A DNA stretch of 64,000 bases from Sciurus carolinensis (GCF_902686445.1 NC_062220.1:110532643-110596642); one strand, 5' to 3'; counted from the first letter of the stretch, positions 46,334 through 59,890 are shown. A program made the numbers and translations. The notes: generated from the letters alone by a model not told the origin.

Positions 46334-46338
46334 CACTA
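46334..46338. repeat. 5-bp target duplication, right, of MaLR LTR
   Basis: CACTA, matching 45945-45949. Confidence 0.7.
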
Positions 46339-46755
46339 TATATACGCTTTGAGTTGCATAGAACACTGTGCATGGATTGCTATCTGTTAAAACTGTCATT
46401 TTCTAGCATGGACCAGAGTATATTCAATACTTGATCATATTTCTGAAATGAATGAATTAGTTCTAGAATTGAACTGAAAGTTTATAAAATTAAGTCTTTG
46501 TTTTGTCTTTTCTACCTTCTGATCATTGACCAACTGATCATATTGAGTTTTGAATCTTTTTATGTAATATTGGTTATATAATAACAAAGCAGATTAAATA
46601 GGAAACAATATGAAATCAAAATATTGAAGTGCCTCATAAAATTTTTGAATGATTTTACCTGAATTAGACATTTCTTTTGTTTTACGTTGCTAAGTAGGCT
46701 TTTGAGAGATAACTAAGATTTTGCATTTTTAATGATACCTTCTTCTTTTTAAAAT
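46339..46755. other. AT-rich intergenic sequence, no gene seen
   Basis: Nothing recognisable. Confidence 0.45.
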
Positions 46756-47585
46756 TTTATTTGTTCTTTTTAGGTTTACATGACAGTATAGTATATTTTG
46801 ACATATTTATACAAACATAGAGTATAAATATTCTAATTACTATGCAAGTTTTGTGGCTATCCATGATGCAGAGATTCACCGAGGTATTTTCTTCGTATAT
46901 GTACACAGGAAGTTTGTGTCAGACTCCTTCCACTGTCTTTCCTATTCCCATTCCCCCTTTCTTCCCTTCATCCCTCTTTGTCTGATCCATTGAACTTATA
47001 CCCACTCCCCGTCCCCGCCCCCACACTTATGTGTTAACATCCACATATCAATCAGAACTTTCAACCATCATATTTTTGGTACTGGCTTATTTCACTTAAC
47101 ATGATAGCCTCCAGATCTCTCTATTTACTGGAACATGTGATAAAGTCATTCTTTTTTATGGCTAAGTAAAATTTCATTGTGTATCTATACCACATTTTCT
47201 TTATCCATTCATCTTTCGAAGAGCACCTAGGTTGTTTCCATAGCTTAGCTTTTGTGAATTGAACTTCTAAAAACATTGATGTGGCTGTATCACTGTAGCA
47301 TAATGAGTTCTTTGAGTATAAACTGAGGAGTGGCATAACTGGATCAAAAGGTGGTTCCATCCAAATTTTCTGAGAAATCTCCATATTGCTTTCCAGAGTG
47401 GTTGCACCAATTTGCCATTCCACCAACAATATGTGAGTTTACCATTTTCCACACATCCTTACCAACATTTATTGCTATGTAAATTCTTGATAATTGCCAT
47501 CTGACTGGAATGGGACAAAATCTCAGCATAGTTTTAATTTGCTTTTCCTAATTGCTAGTGTTGTTGAAATATTTTTTCATATATT
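46756..47585 (-). mobile_element. Old L1, ORF2 C-terminus and 3'UTR
   Basis: The reverse strand encodes WMEPPFDPVMPLLSLYS, then DEWIKKMWYRYTMKFYLAIK (47121-47429), the usual L1 C-terminal order. The 3'UTR continues to about 46756. More diverged than copies A, B and D. Confidence 0.8.
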
Positions 47586-47599
47586 TGTTCTACACTAGT

Positions 47600-48030
47600 A
47601 ATTGCTGATATAAATACTTTCTTGGATTTAATCATAATCAATCACTTTTGTTTATTGCTTTAAAAAGAGATATCATTATTAAGTAGTAAAAATGCAAATT
47701 GTAAGTATGTAACTGTAGCATTTATACTTGCATCTATAAAACCACCATTGAGATTATGACATGGAACATTTCCATTCTCCTAAATAAATTTGTCTGTATG
47801 TGTCCATTCAGAAGAGCATAGTCTTCTAGGGTTCTATGAACATATCTGAACACTTTGAACACTTGTTGCATTTATCATTATATTGTTCCTTTCAAATTGT
47901 CCTATACTATTGCCTTGTATAAAGGTCATATCTTCATGTATCCTGCTGTTGATGGATATTTTAGGGTTTTCCCATTGTGCTGTAAAGACTATACTTTCAC
48001 CAGTCTTTTGTAAATGTATTTACAAAGTAA
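47600..48030 (-). mobile_element. Ancient L1 3'UTR remnant
   Basis: GACATGGAACATTTCCATTC, CTGCTGTTGATGGATATTTT and CAGTCTTTTGTAAATG follow the order of the 3'UTR of old L1s read in reverse. Confidence 0.5.
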
Positions 48031-48059
48031 ATTAGAAAGTGTTTTAAATTTAATGATAA

Positions 48060-49398
48060 TGAAATTGGAACATGCTAAAAATTGAGGGTACCAGCTAAAC
48101 CATGCTGAGAGTTAATTTATATCTTTAAATGGAAAGGTATCAATACAAAGCCTGAAAATAAATAATATCTGCCTCAATTAATAGGAAACAACAAACAGGA
48201 ATTTAATCCCAAAAGAAGTAGTATTAGATAGCATTGGAAAATAAAATACAGGACAGCAAGGTAAACAATGAAAAATTTTTTAGTATAAAAAGGTTCCAAA
48301 TATTGCAGAAGAACATATTCATACTAAAAAATACTACATATCTTAATTCGTAGTTAACTGTGAATCCAGTTCTTTTTATTTATCCTATGTCTCAACACTT
48401 GGAAAGTTAATAACTATGTTAAGAGTACTAGTAAAGAAATACAAAAAAAATGTATCATCAAGGTATCAAGAAAAGTAAGAGCTATCCTCTCCAATAACTA
48501 AAAAATTTGACAACAATCAAGAATATTAGAGAGAAATTGAACACATAGGAGCATGCATAGCACTATAAGTAAAAAGATCAAAATTAGAGGAGAATGTTAT
48601 AATCAACCTTATGTCCCTAAATTTAAAATTTTAGATAAAATGAATGAATTCCTAGAAAAAAATCAGCAAGAAAAAATGAAAACATGAATTGAAAATTTGT
48701 ATTGCATTTTTGGCATAAAAAGTTTAAATTTAATCCATAATTTAAAAATTCCCCTCAAAAAATATATGGCACATTTACTTCTTAACAAATATTTATGAAA
48801 AAAATAACATAAATCCTAGAAAAAACCTTTCATAAACTAGAAAAAGAATAGATATATCAACTTACTTTCTGAAGATTAGCAGAATTTGATGCTAAAATCA
48901 GACAATTATTCAGAAAAGAACATGGTCATTTTTAGCTCTTGAATGAGAACATTAAAATGAAAGAACAAGTTAAATCAATATATTAACACATAAAAAGAAT
49001 ACTTCACCATGATCAAGTTCATTTTATATTAGGAACTCAAGGTTAGTTTAGCATTAGTATTTGTGTAACAAAACAAAGGGACACAGGTGATAGAATTATC
49101 TGAATAGATGTTTAATAAAATTGTGTACCAAACTAGGACTATAGAGAGGTATCTTTAATCTTGCAAAACAAAACCAAAAGTTTTGGAAACAAAGTTGAGA
49201 TGTTTAGCATCTTTCTATTGAGAACACAAGAACATTTCCTATTATTATTTGAAGGTCCCAAAATATTAAATAAGGCAAGATAGGAAAAGGTACACAACAG
49301 GATTGGTGATGAAAGAATGATGTCCTATTTTGCAGAAAAATAACTTTATAAATTGACAAAAGAATATAAATATAAATTTTAAACAAATGACCTAGCAC

Positions 49399-49431
<33 letters not shown>

Positions 49432-50560
49432 ATCTCTTTAGTTTTATTCTTTCCAAGTACATTTAACCTGCTTTAAGTCCCAGACAATACTAGAGCATAG
49501 GACATTCTTCAAAATAACATGTCTGCACCTTTTTCAAATTTGTTGGGAAAAAAGAAATAGCTTTTGTAGTAACAATTTTAGATTTTTAAAAATAAACATA
49601 GAAACATACATCGAATGAAAAGAATGAAACCACAATTGGTTATTGGAATAAAAAACAATTTTAAAGCACATGTTAGAATATATGAAGCTCCATTAAATGA
49701 TGTTATTTAATTAATATCAATTTCCTTGGGTTACTCAGGTAGAGGTCCTTGTTCTTAAACATTATTCCTGACATTATTTCTAAAGAATTCTGGCAAAAAT
49801 GATTACATCCATCTATCAGTCTTTCAATTTAGAATTGAGTTCTTAAACAAGGTTAACCATGACAAAAAGTACCACCTTTTAGAAAACGTGATAAAGAAAA
49901 TAGCATAAAATTAAGGACTTCGGTTCAACAAAACAAACATTTTAGAGAACAATAAGGAAATTTATAAACCATCAAAGAATTAGTATCCATGAAACTAATG
50001 AAAAAATTTTAAGTAGAATTTATAAATGAGTAAAAGATGTTACTTTTATGAAAAAAAATGCTAGTGGTCAATGACCAGTGTTCCCAGGCTTATGAAAATC
50101 TTAAAAGTAATAGTTAAAAACCATAATTTAATACCACTTTAAACACACCAGAATGTCAAAGTTTAAAAGAATTGCAATTCTAAATGTGTCCAAAAATGGG
50201 AAGCAATCACAACCTCATTTATTGCTAGTGATTGTGTCAACTGACACAAAACCACTTTGAAAAAATATTTGGCATTATGAATTACAGTTGACTATTACCT
50301 AGCAGTTCCACTTATTAGTCTGAAGACAAAAGATATGTAATCATATGTATTTAATAAGATGCCTAGAGAAATATTCATAGCTGACTTAGTCATAATAATT
50401 AAAACTGATAATAATCTAAAAGCTATTATCAATAAAAATATCTATAGATTATAGTATATCTATACAACAAAACTGTGAAGAAAAGTTAAAATGAATAAAT
50501 TGCTATTACATGAAATAAGAAATAAAATCTAAAATGTTGAACAAATGAAAGTGAATAAAA
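48060..50560 (+). mobile_element. Ancient L1 ORF2 remnant, about 2.5 kb
   Basis: Successive ORF2 landmarks: GATAAAATGAATGAATTCCT (48640s), CCATGATCAAGTTCATTTTA (49005), AGAGGTATCTTTAATCTTGC (49145), then AATGGGAAGCAATCACAACC (50195) and GTTCCACTTATTAGTC (50310). No frame survives. An (AT)13 run lies inside at 49401-49426. Confidence 0.65.
49401..49426. repeat. (AT)n microsatellite
   Basis: Thirteen AT units inside ancient L1 sequence. Confidence 0.9.
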
Positions 50561-53228
50561 ATGCTTATATAATATATGATTTGATTCACATAAAAAATTT
50601 AAAAACAGCAAATGCATCAATTATGCTGGAACTCAGACTGACGCTTTACTTTGGGAAGGGACATGATAGTGACTATCATGTGAGGTCTCCAGAGGACTTG
50701 GTATGTTTTATTTCTCAACAAAGACAATAATTACATGATGCTTTCACTTTGTGATGATTCCTCCTATTCAATTTGTGCCTTTTCCTTTAGGCTGAAAGAT
50801 GAGAGGTCATTACCAAGAAAGCTTTGCTACTGCCTGAAATGCCATGGATATGTTAATGACCGAAAGCATAGCCACGTCCTCAGTAACCTTACTGGGTCTC
50901 CAAAACAGTTGGTGTTTATTCATCACAAGAACACAGTGGTAAAAAACTGCTCATAAAAATCTTCCTTGATCACTTTCATTATAAAAGATAAAATATATTT
51001 TCTAATGAAATTTATATGTCTAGATTATTTCATATCTGGAAACTTCAACAGAAGGGCAAAAGGAAAGAAGTAATCTCTGAAACACAGAAATGAGATTAAA
51101 ATGGTATTTGATCCAAAGTCCCTTAGTCTCCTTAACCATGTCTTCAAAAGGACTGTTTTCTCAAAGAGCTCTCCAAAGAATGAGCAGGGCACGAGGTATA
51201 GTAGACCTACGATTTATTTCCAAATTCCTATTTCAAACCCCCTGAGTGAGGCTAGACTACATGGAGATTTTTTATTGCTGAAGTAAAAGATGTCCTTGAA
51301 ACCAGAACCCAATTACAGACCAAAATACTTAGCTTCCTTTTACACATTTGAACTTTCAATCTGTTACTACACCAAAAAATAAAAAATAAATTAAAAAAAA
51401 AAAAAAAAAGGGAGGAGGATGGGAGGAGTTTTGAGCATGAGTGATCTAATGAGAAGGGAAATTAAAAGAACACAAGATCCAGTGCAGGAGGAGAAGTTTC
51501 CCAGCACCCACAGGTATCTCCAGGTCAGGGATGGGGAAGACAGAGGGGACACCTGTGAGTGCTAGGATTATATGTATATAAGATATATTATATAATGTAT
51601 CTTTAAAATACATATATATATTATATATATCAAAATATAATTATATAAATATATATATTTCTTTCAAAATAAAATTATATAAATTCTAGTTTCTGGAAAC
51701 TAAGTAATAGTAAGTTATACCTCCTGAGACAGTGTGTGTATACATTTGCAGGCATGTGTGCATAAGCATGTTAGTGTGTAGCACACTGAGGAGATGAAAG
51801 TTCCTCTTTATACTTGCTAACTGATGCAATCAAATTTCTCTCAGGTCACTGTTGGAAGGAAGAGGTTCCTACGAAGTAAGCAAAACCATTCCCACGTAAA
51901 ATAACTCAAGTCATGTGCATTTTGTTTATTTGCTTGTTTTTGTTTTAGTTTTGAGAAAGATTCCACTAAGTGACTGAAAATTGAGGATAAGATCCCTTTC
52001 CCAGAGCAAATGAACTAGGTATAAGGGCCACGTGACTCAGGGTTTCAGAATAGCAAATGCACCCAGAATCATAGTCTATGTGGGCTATGCTTTCAGTGTT
52101 TTCTATCTTGTCTAAAAACTGCGCAGTGATGTGCTATAATCTAAATTTTACATGATAGTTGATAGCACTGTTAGGAACATTAGTTTTTTTTTTTTTTTTA
52201 ATTTTCTTATTTGTATCCCTTAGACTCAATGAATCCTCGGTACTTTTACAGTTTGACTCATTTTGTATTTTAATTATCAAAGACCTTTTGTACTATGCAT
52301 CCTTGATCACTAAATACATTTACTGATTTATTATTTTTTCAAAATTGCATTAGTCTGTCATTGACTCCCTGTTATAGTCCATTAATGAAGATGTTAAATG
52401 AGATTTGAATGAACACCATTCCTGGCAATAGCTCTGTGTAGAGCAATGCACAGTGATTTAGTAATAGCATTTAATTTTTTTGCCCCTGTTGGAGTGTATA
52501 TATGTAAATCAATTTAAATTAATGTCACAATATTAATATTTCATGAAATAATGTATTAAACTGTGTACTAAGATGCCTAAATTGTACAACTCCCGCTGTT
52601 GATTCAAGCATTAATTTGGGCAATTTCACTTTCAAATGTCAACTTGCAAAAGGCACGAATTTTCTTCAGAACAGGCAATGGACAGGTGGTTCTTACTTCT
52701 TTGAACTCAACTGATTTTGAACACAAATATAAATTCCAGGCATCTCAGTCAGTAGATGAGCATTTATCAAAAGTCCTTTACAGAGATCTGTCGTAAGGTT
52801 TTATACGTCCATCCCAAACAGCATGCTGCATGGCTTGGAATTTCCTGTCAAACAACCTCTCCTTCTCCTGCACAACAAGCTCAATATTTCATTTGAAATA
52901 TTTATCAATTTTTAAAGAAATACTATCATAATGTCATTATATCTTGACAAAGTTCATTTTATTAAACTCAAACTTGCAATTATATGCATTTGCCATTTAA
53001 CAAGTGCTTTCCTTTGAATTTCTTCCTTTGGCACAATTATGATTTCTTTCTTAAAGGACTGTGAGCTAGATACACAACATATTTTCAAAAAGATGACAAA
53101 TGTTAATCACTAATTTTTACACCTACAATGAGAACCCAAGTGATATGCAAGCTATCAAAGGAATTTAAAAATTATAAAGTTCCACATGAATATTATAGAA
53201 GGTTACTATTCTTAATTATTAAGAACTA
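50561..53228. other. AT-rich intergenic sequence, no gene seen
   Basis: It contains an A-rich tract at 51374-51409, an AT-only tract at about 51560-51690 and a T-run at 52184-52199. Open frames 50545-50730, 50735-50956, 51101-51286 and 52599-52796 (all plus) have no recognisable domains. Confidence 0.4.
51560..51690. repeat. AT-only tract with inverted ATATAT blocks
   Basis: Long runs of TATA/ATAT with short spacers, able to form hairpins. It is low-complexity sequence. Confidence 0.7.
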
Positions 53229-53877
53229 AAATTGGGTTTTCAAGATGGTGGAATGAGGGTGACTGCATCTCCTGGTGCTCCAGAACTCAGGATTCAAGAA
53301 GGGGAGGTATTGAGAGACTCGAATGAATTCAGAGACACTGGGTGAGTTGCTCCCACTGGGTGAAGCTCAGCCTTGGCAGCAGGCCAGGAGAGTGGGCAGC
53401 TTCTCGGAGCAGGGCATGACGGCGAGAGGTTTTCCCCAGCAGCCCAGCTCCATCAGGCAGCTTCTCAGAGCAGACCTGCCCAGTGAGAGGCTTTCAGCCC
53501 ACACCCAGTCGCCAGCGGTGGCCCCGGTCAGGTCTGCAGGCAGCTTCTCCCAGCAGGGTGGGAGGGCCAGAGGTTTTTCCAGGCAGCCCAGCTCTATCCG
53601 GTGGCAGGCCTGGTCCACAGCAGGCTTCAAGGAGAAGACCCACCTAGTGAGAGGCTTTCCGAGCACACCCATCCCCCAATCCAGCACCCAGCAGTGGGCC
53701 ACGGGCAGCTTTCTTCTGAAGCACTGCATTATCAAGTTCCTCCAAGACTTCAGGCTACTGAAGGCTGGGAGGTGATACACTGGAAATCTACAGGGACATT
53801 ATAAGCCAATAGAGCAAATCTGCAATATCTCAGAGTCCCACTGATATCTGACCAATATGAGAAAATAAGGGAAGAAA
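53229..53877 (+). promoter_or_regulatory. L1 copy D 5'UTR with sub-repeats
   Basis: It starts with CAAGATGGTGG, the YY1-like site with one change from GGCGG. Downstream a unit of the form GCAGCTTCTCnnAGCAG...GAGAGGnTTT recurs about four times between 53396 and 53670 (53395, about 53458, 53539, about 53622), at roughly 65-90 bp spacing. The same wording occurs in the copy B 5'UTR read on its sense strand. Confidence 0.7.
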
Positions 53878-54909
53878 ATGTCCCAAACAAACCTAGATGC
53901 TATATCAATAAATCCCAATGACAGCACAGCAGAAGAAATGTCAGAAAGGGAGTTCAGAATGTACATAATTAAAACAATCAGGAAAGCAAATGAGGAGATG
54001 AAAGATCAAATGCAGGCATTGAAAGATGAGATCAAAGAGCACATGCAGGCATTAAATGATCGCACCAATCAACATTTAAAGGAGCAAATATGGGAAGCAA
54101 AAGATCATTTCAATAAAGAGTTAGAGATACTGAAAAAAACAAACAAACAATCAGAAATCCTTGAAATAAAGGAAACAATAAACCAAATTAAGGACTCCAT
54201 AGAAAGCATAACCAATAGGATAGAACACCTGGAAGACAGAACCTCATACATTGAAAACAAAATGTTTAATCTTGAAAACAATGCTGACCAAACAGAGAAG
54301 ATGGTAAGAAATCATGAATAAAATCTATAAGAATTATGGGATATCATGAAAAGGCCAAATTTGAGAATTATTGGGATAGAGGAAGGCACAGAGAAACAAA
54401 TCAAAGGAATGAACAACCTATTCAATGAAATAATATCAGAAAATTTCCCAAATCTGAAGAACGAAATGGAAGACCAAGTACAAGAGGCTTATAGAACTCC
54501 AAATATACAAAATTACAACAGACCCACACCAAGGCACATTATAATGAAAATACCTAACATACAAAATAAAGACAGAATTTTAAAGGCTGTGAGAGAAAAG
54601 AACCAAATTACATTCAGGGGGAAACCAATACGGATATCAGCAGATTTTTCAATCCAGACCCTAAAAGCTAGAAGGCCCTGGAACAACATTTACCAAGCCC
54701 TGAAAGAAAATGGATGCCAACCAACAATCTTATACCCAGCAAAACTTACCTTCAGATTTGCTGATGAAATAAAATCCTTCCATGATAAGCAAAAACTAAA
54801 ATAATTTACAAGAAGAAAGCCAGCATTACAGAACATTCTCAGCAAAATATTCCATGAGGAAGAGATGAAATACAATGATGTAAATCAGCAAATGGAGGAA
54901 ATAGCCTAA
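53878..54909 (+). pseudogene. L1 copy D ORF1, three stop codons, no frameshift
   Basis: One reading frame of 343 codons keeps every ORF1 domain: the acidic N-terminus (MSQTNLDAISINPNDS), a coiled coil with a duplicated 11-residue block (MKDQMQALKDE then IKEHMQALNDR), PTPRHIIMKIPN and FRGKPIRISADFS. Two in-frame TAA lie close together near 54319 and 54331, and a third near 54802, each replacing a Gln or Glu of the other copies. The stop is at 54907-54909. Usual family length. Confidence 0.9.
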
Positions 54910-54957
54910 AGGAATAGCCAAATAAAGGAGAAACCAAGTCATGTCAAAAAAATAAAA

Positions 54958-57900
54958 ATGAGCCAAATGACTGGAAATACAAATCATATGTCAATAATAA
55001 CCCTGAATGTTAATGGCCTGAACTCATCAATCAAAAGACATAGACTGGCAGATTGGATTAAAAAGAAAAATCCAACAATATGCTACCTGCAAGAGACTCA
55101 TCTCTTAGAAAGAAATACCCACAGACTAAAGGTGAAAGAATGGGAAAAAAACATACCATGCGCATGGACACAGCAACAAAGCTGGAGTATCCATCCTCAT
55201 TTCAGATATGTGGACTACAAGCCCAAGTTAGTCAGAAGGGATAAAGAAGAACATTTCATACTGCTTAAGGGAAGCATAAATCAGCAGGACATAAAAATCA
55301 TAAATATCTATGCCCCAAACATTGTCTCATCCATGTATGTCAAACAAATCCTTCTCAATTCCAGAAATTAAATAGACCACAACACAATAATACTAGGTGA
55401 TTTTACCACACCTCTCCCACCACTGGACAGATCTTCCAAACAAAAACTGAATAAAGAAGCCATAGATCTCAATAACATAATCAACAATTTAGACATAATG
55501 GACATATATAGAATATATCATCCAACAAAGAGCGAATATACCTTCTTCTCAGCAGCACATGGATCCTTCTCTAAAATAGACCATATTTTATGCCACAAAG
55601 CTACTGTTAGCAAATACAAGAAGATAGAAATGCTACCTTGTATTCTATCAGATCATAATGGATTGAAATTAGAAATAAATGACAGAATAAAAAATAGAAA
55701 CTACTCCAACATTTGGAGATTAAATAATACGCTATTATATGATGAATGGAAAACAGAACACATTAGGAGGGAAATAAAAAAATTCTTAGAAGTAAACGAG
55801 AACAAAGAAACATCATATCAAACTCTCCAGGACACTATGAAAGCAGTACTTAGAGGAAGATTTATTTTATGGAGCGTATTCAATAAAAGAAGTAAAAATC
55901 AACAAAGGACTTAATACTACAGCTTAAAACCCTAGAAAAAGAAGAAACAGATCAACACCAAAGTAGTAGAAGACAGGAAATAGTTAAAGTCAGAACTGAT
56001 ATCAATGAAATTGAAACAAAAGAAACAATAGAAAAAATTAACAAAATAAATAGTTGGTTCTTTGAAAAAATAAGCAAAATTGATAAACCCTTAGCCACAC
56101 TAACAAAGAGAAAGAGGGAGAAAACTCAAATTACTAAAATTCGGAATGAACAAGGAAACATCACAACAGACACGACTGAAATACAAAACATAATTAGAAG
56201 CTATTTTGAAAATTTATACTCTAACAAAACAGAAAACCTCGAAGACATCAACAAGTTTCTAGGGACATATGAATTACCTAAACTGAACGAGGAGGACATA
56301 CACAACTTAAATAAGTCAATTTCAAGCAATGAAATAGAAGAGGTCATCAAAAGCCTACCAACAAAAAAAGTCTGGAACCAGATGGGTTCTCAGCCGAGTT
56401 CTACAAAATCTTTAAAGAAGAGCTCATTCCAATACTCCTCAAACTATTCCATGAAATAGAAGAGGAGGGATCCCTCCCAAACTCATTCTATGAAGCCAAT
56501 ATCACACTGATACCTAAACCAGACAGAGACACATCGAGGAAAGAAAATTTCAGACCAATATCCTTAATGAATATCGACGCAAAAATTCTCAACAAAATTT
56601 TAGCAAATCGCATACAAAAATATATTAAAAAGATAGTGCACCACGATCAAGTGGGTTTTATCCCAGGGATGCAAGGTTGGTTCAACATCTGGAAATCAAT
56701 AAATGTAATTCATCATAGCAACAGACTTAAAGTCAAGAATCACATGATTGTTTCGATAGATGCAGAAAAAGCATTTGATAAAATACAGCATCCCTTCATG
56801 CTCAAAACACTAGAAAATATAGGGACAGTGGGAACATTCCTTAACATTGTAAAGGCCATCTATGCTAAGTCTATGGCCGATATCATTCTAAATGGTGAAA
56901 AACTGAAAGAATTCCCCCTAAAAATTGGAACAAGGCAGGGATGCCCTCTTTCACCACTTCTATTCAACATTGTCCTTGAAACTCTAGCCAGAGCAATTAG
57001 ACAGAATAAAGAAATTAAACGGATATGAATAGGAAAAGAAGAACTCAAACTGTCCCTATTTGCTGATGACATGATTATATATTTAGAGGAACCAGGAAAT
57101 TCCACCAGAAAACTTTTGGAACTCATAAGTGAATTCAGTAAAGTAGCAGGTTACAAGATCAATGCTCATAAATCCAATGCATTTTTATACATAAGTGATG
57201 AATCTTCAGAAAGAGAAGTTAGGAAAACTACCCCATTCACAATAGCATCAAAAAAAAATAAAATACTTGGGAATCAATCTAACAAAAGAGGTGAAAGATC
57301 TCTACGATGAGAACTACAAAACACTAAAGAAAGAAATTAAAGAAAACCTTAGAAGATGGAAAGATCTCCCTTGTTCTTGGATAGGCAGAACTAATATTGT
57401 CAAAATGGCCATACTACCAAAAGTGCTATACAGATTCAATGCAATTCCAATTAAAATCCCAATGATGTACCTTACAGAAATAGAACAAGCAATCATGAAA
57501 TTCATTTGGAAGAATAAGAAACCAGAATAGCTAAAGCAATCCTTAGCAGGAAGAGTGAAGCAGGGGGTATCGCAACACCAGATCTTCAACTCTACTACAA
57601 AGCAATAGTAACAACAAGGGCTTGTTCTTGGTACCAAAATAGACAGGTAAATCAATGGTACAGAATAGAGGACAAGGACACAAACCTAAATAAATACAAT
57701 TTTCTCATACTAGACAAAGGGGCCAAAAAAAAGATAGCCTCTTCAACAAATGGTGCTGGGAAAACTGGAAATCCTTATGCAGCAGAATCAAATTAAACCC
57801 CTGTCTCTCACCCTGCACAAAATTCAACTCCCAATGGATCAAGGACCTCTGAATCAGATCAGAGACCCTTCATCTTATAGAACGAAAAATCGGTCCAAAT

Positions 57901-58776
57901 CTTCAACATGTCGGCCCAGGATCAGACTTCCTTAACAGGACTCCCTTAGCACAAGAAATAAAAGCAAGAATCAACAACTGGGATAGATTCAAACTAAATA
58001 GCTTTCTCTCAGCAAAGGAAACTATCAGCAATGCAAAGAGAGAGCCTACAGAGTGGGAGAAAATCTTTGCCACCTCTACTTGAGATAAAGCACTAATCTC
58101 CAGAATCTATAAAGAACTCAAAAAACTCTACACTAAGAATACAAATAACCCAATCAACAATGGGCTAAGGAAATGAACAGACACTTCACAGAAGAAGATC
58201 TACAAGCAATCAACAGACATGAAAAATGTTCAACTTCTCTAGTAATAAAAGAAATGTAAATTAAAACTACACTAAGATTCCATCTCACCCCAATTAGAAT
58301 GGCGATTATCAAGAATGCAAGCAACAATAGTTGTTGGCGAGGATGTGGGGAAAAAGGTACACTCATACATTGCTGGTGGGGTTTCAAATTAGTGCAGCCA
58401 ATCTGGAAAGCAGTGTGGAGATTCCTCAGAAAGTTTGGAATGGAACCACCATTTGACCCAGCTATCCCACTCCTTGGCCTATACCCAAAATACTTAAAAT
58501 CAGCATACTACAGAGATGCAGCTACATCAAATCATAGCTGCTCAATTCACAATAGCCAGATTGTGGAACAAACCTAGATGTCCTTCAATTGATGAATCGA
58601 TAAAGAAACTGTGGTATATTTATACAATGGAATATTACTCAGCCATAAAGAATGATAAAATTATGGCATTTGCAGGCAAATGGATGAAACTGGAGAATAT
58701 CATGCTAAGTGAGATAATCCAATCTCAAAAAACAAAAGGAAGAATCATCTCGCTGATAGCGGATGATGACACATAA
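54958..58776 (+). pseudogene. L1 copy D ORF2, broken
   Basis: Endonuclease: NGLNSSIKRHRLADWI at 55015, [12 protein letters not shown] at about 55648, with an in-frame stop at about 55369. A frame change near 55900 is followed by the RT: 56567-57028 ([36 protein letters not shown]), a stop near 57026, and FADD at 57059-57070 intact. An A-run near 57250 shifts frame again; 57267-57530, 57750-57935, 58299-58577 and 58516-58776 carry the rest, including [17 protein letters not shown]. Non-functional. Confidence 0.9.
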
Positions 58777-58993
58777 TGGGGGGGGAGGAGGCAAGAATGG
58801 AGGAAGGAGTGACTGTATAGAGGGAAAAAGAGGGGTGGAAGGGGTGGGAGGGTAGGGAAAAAATAGCTGAATGAATCAAACACCATTTCCCTATGTAAAT
58901 ATATTATTACACAAATGGTATGCCTTTACTCCATGTACAAACAGAGAATCAACATGTATCCCATTTGTTTACAATAAAAATAAATTTAAAAAA

Positions 58994-59223
58994 GAACTTG
59001 AAGATATGACTCTTACAGCATGAAATAATGCTTCAATTTAAGTCTTTATCCCAGAATTTTCTTCTCTTTGGGAGATTGAATTCAATTACTTATTAAACAT
59101 CTTGGTCACATGGCTGCCTTAAACCCACAAATGGAGCAAAAATTAGTTTTTCCTTAATATTTGAAGATTTCATTTTCTGTTCCTTATTTCATTGAAAGAA
59201 ATTATAATGCATCCAATTGCCCC
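58994..59223. other. Short spacer between L1 copy D and an LTR
   Basis: Unique-looking sequence; no gene seen. Confidence 0.4.
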
Positions 59224-59640
59224 TGTTATGGCTTTTTTACAGGTGTTCCCCCAAAGCTCATGTGTAAGACAATGCAAGGAAATTAAGAGGTGAAAGGATC
59301 CAGTTATAAAAGTCTTAACCTAAGCAGTGCATTCATCCAATGACATGGATTGACAGAGTTGTAACTGTAGGCAGGTGGAGTAAGGTTGGAGGGAATGGTC
59401 ACTAGGGCCTATCCTGAGGGCTCATCTTCTCTGTGGCCCCTTCCCTCCTTCCCTTCTTTCTGCTTCCCACTTACTATGAGCTGAGATATTTTCCTCTGCG
59501 TTGTCCTTCTATGATGATGCTCTGCCTCACTTTGGGCTCAGAGAAATCAGTCATCTACGGACTGAACCTCAAAGTAAAGTTTTTCTACTCTAAGTTGTTC
59601 GTGTCAGGTGTTTTGATCACAGTGAGGAAAAGCTAATACA
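59224..59640 (+). mobile_element. Solo LTR, ERVL-MaLR type
   Basis: Begins TGTTATGGC and ends AGCTAATACA, with TGTGTAAGACAATGCAAGGA and CATCTACGGACTGAACCTCA as in the 45950-46333 element. No matching target duplication was seen, so one edge may be eroded. No internal region. Confidence 0.75.
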
Positions 59641-59679
59641 ATCATTTTCCACACAAATGTGCAGGAGCTTTCCCCTTAC

Positions 59680-59890
59680 AAGGAGTTTTATACTTGGAGT
59701 TTTGTACTTTGAGTCTCTAATCCAAATCATATTGAGTTTGGGTATGGTAGAAGACAAGGAATTAATTTATTGTTTTACACATGAATATCCAGTTTTCCCA
59801 ATACCGTTTATGGGAGAGATTATGCTTTCTCTACTTGTGTATCCTTGGTACCCTTTATTGGCATTTCTTCAAAGAAGGCACAAAAATAGC
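59680..59890 (-). mobile_element. Ancient L1 ORF2 fragment
   Basis: CATGAATATCCAGTTTTCCC and GTATCCTTGGTACCCTTTAT are the reverse of a conserved ORF2 stretch seen also in copies A-C (TTTCCCAGCACCATTTGTTG). Decayed. Confidence 0.5.

Larger units (their letters stand above)
53229..58993 (+). mobile_element. L1 copy D, near full-length, 5.8 kb
   Basis: 5' end GGGTTTTCAAGATGGTGG, 5'UTR 53229-53877, ORF1 53878-54909, a 48-bp spacer, ORF2 54958-58776, then a 3'UTR with a G-run and ending ACAATAAAAATAAA plus a short A-tail. The flanks share AAGAACT (53221-53227 and about 58993-58999), a possible decayed target duplication. Premature stops and indels occur in both ORFs. Confidence 0.92.

Noticed and set aside
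53323..53775. 150-codon plus frame upstream of copy D ORF1
   Set aside because: It is confined to the GC-rich repeated 5'UTR, and a similarly long antisense frame overlaps it.
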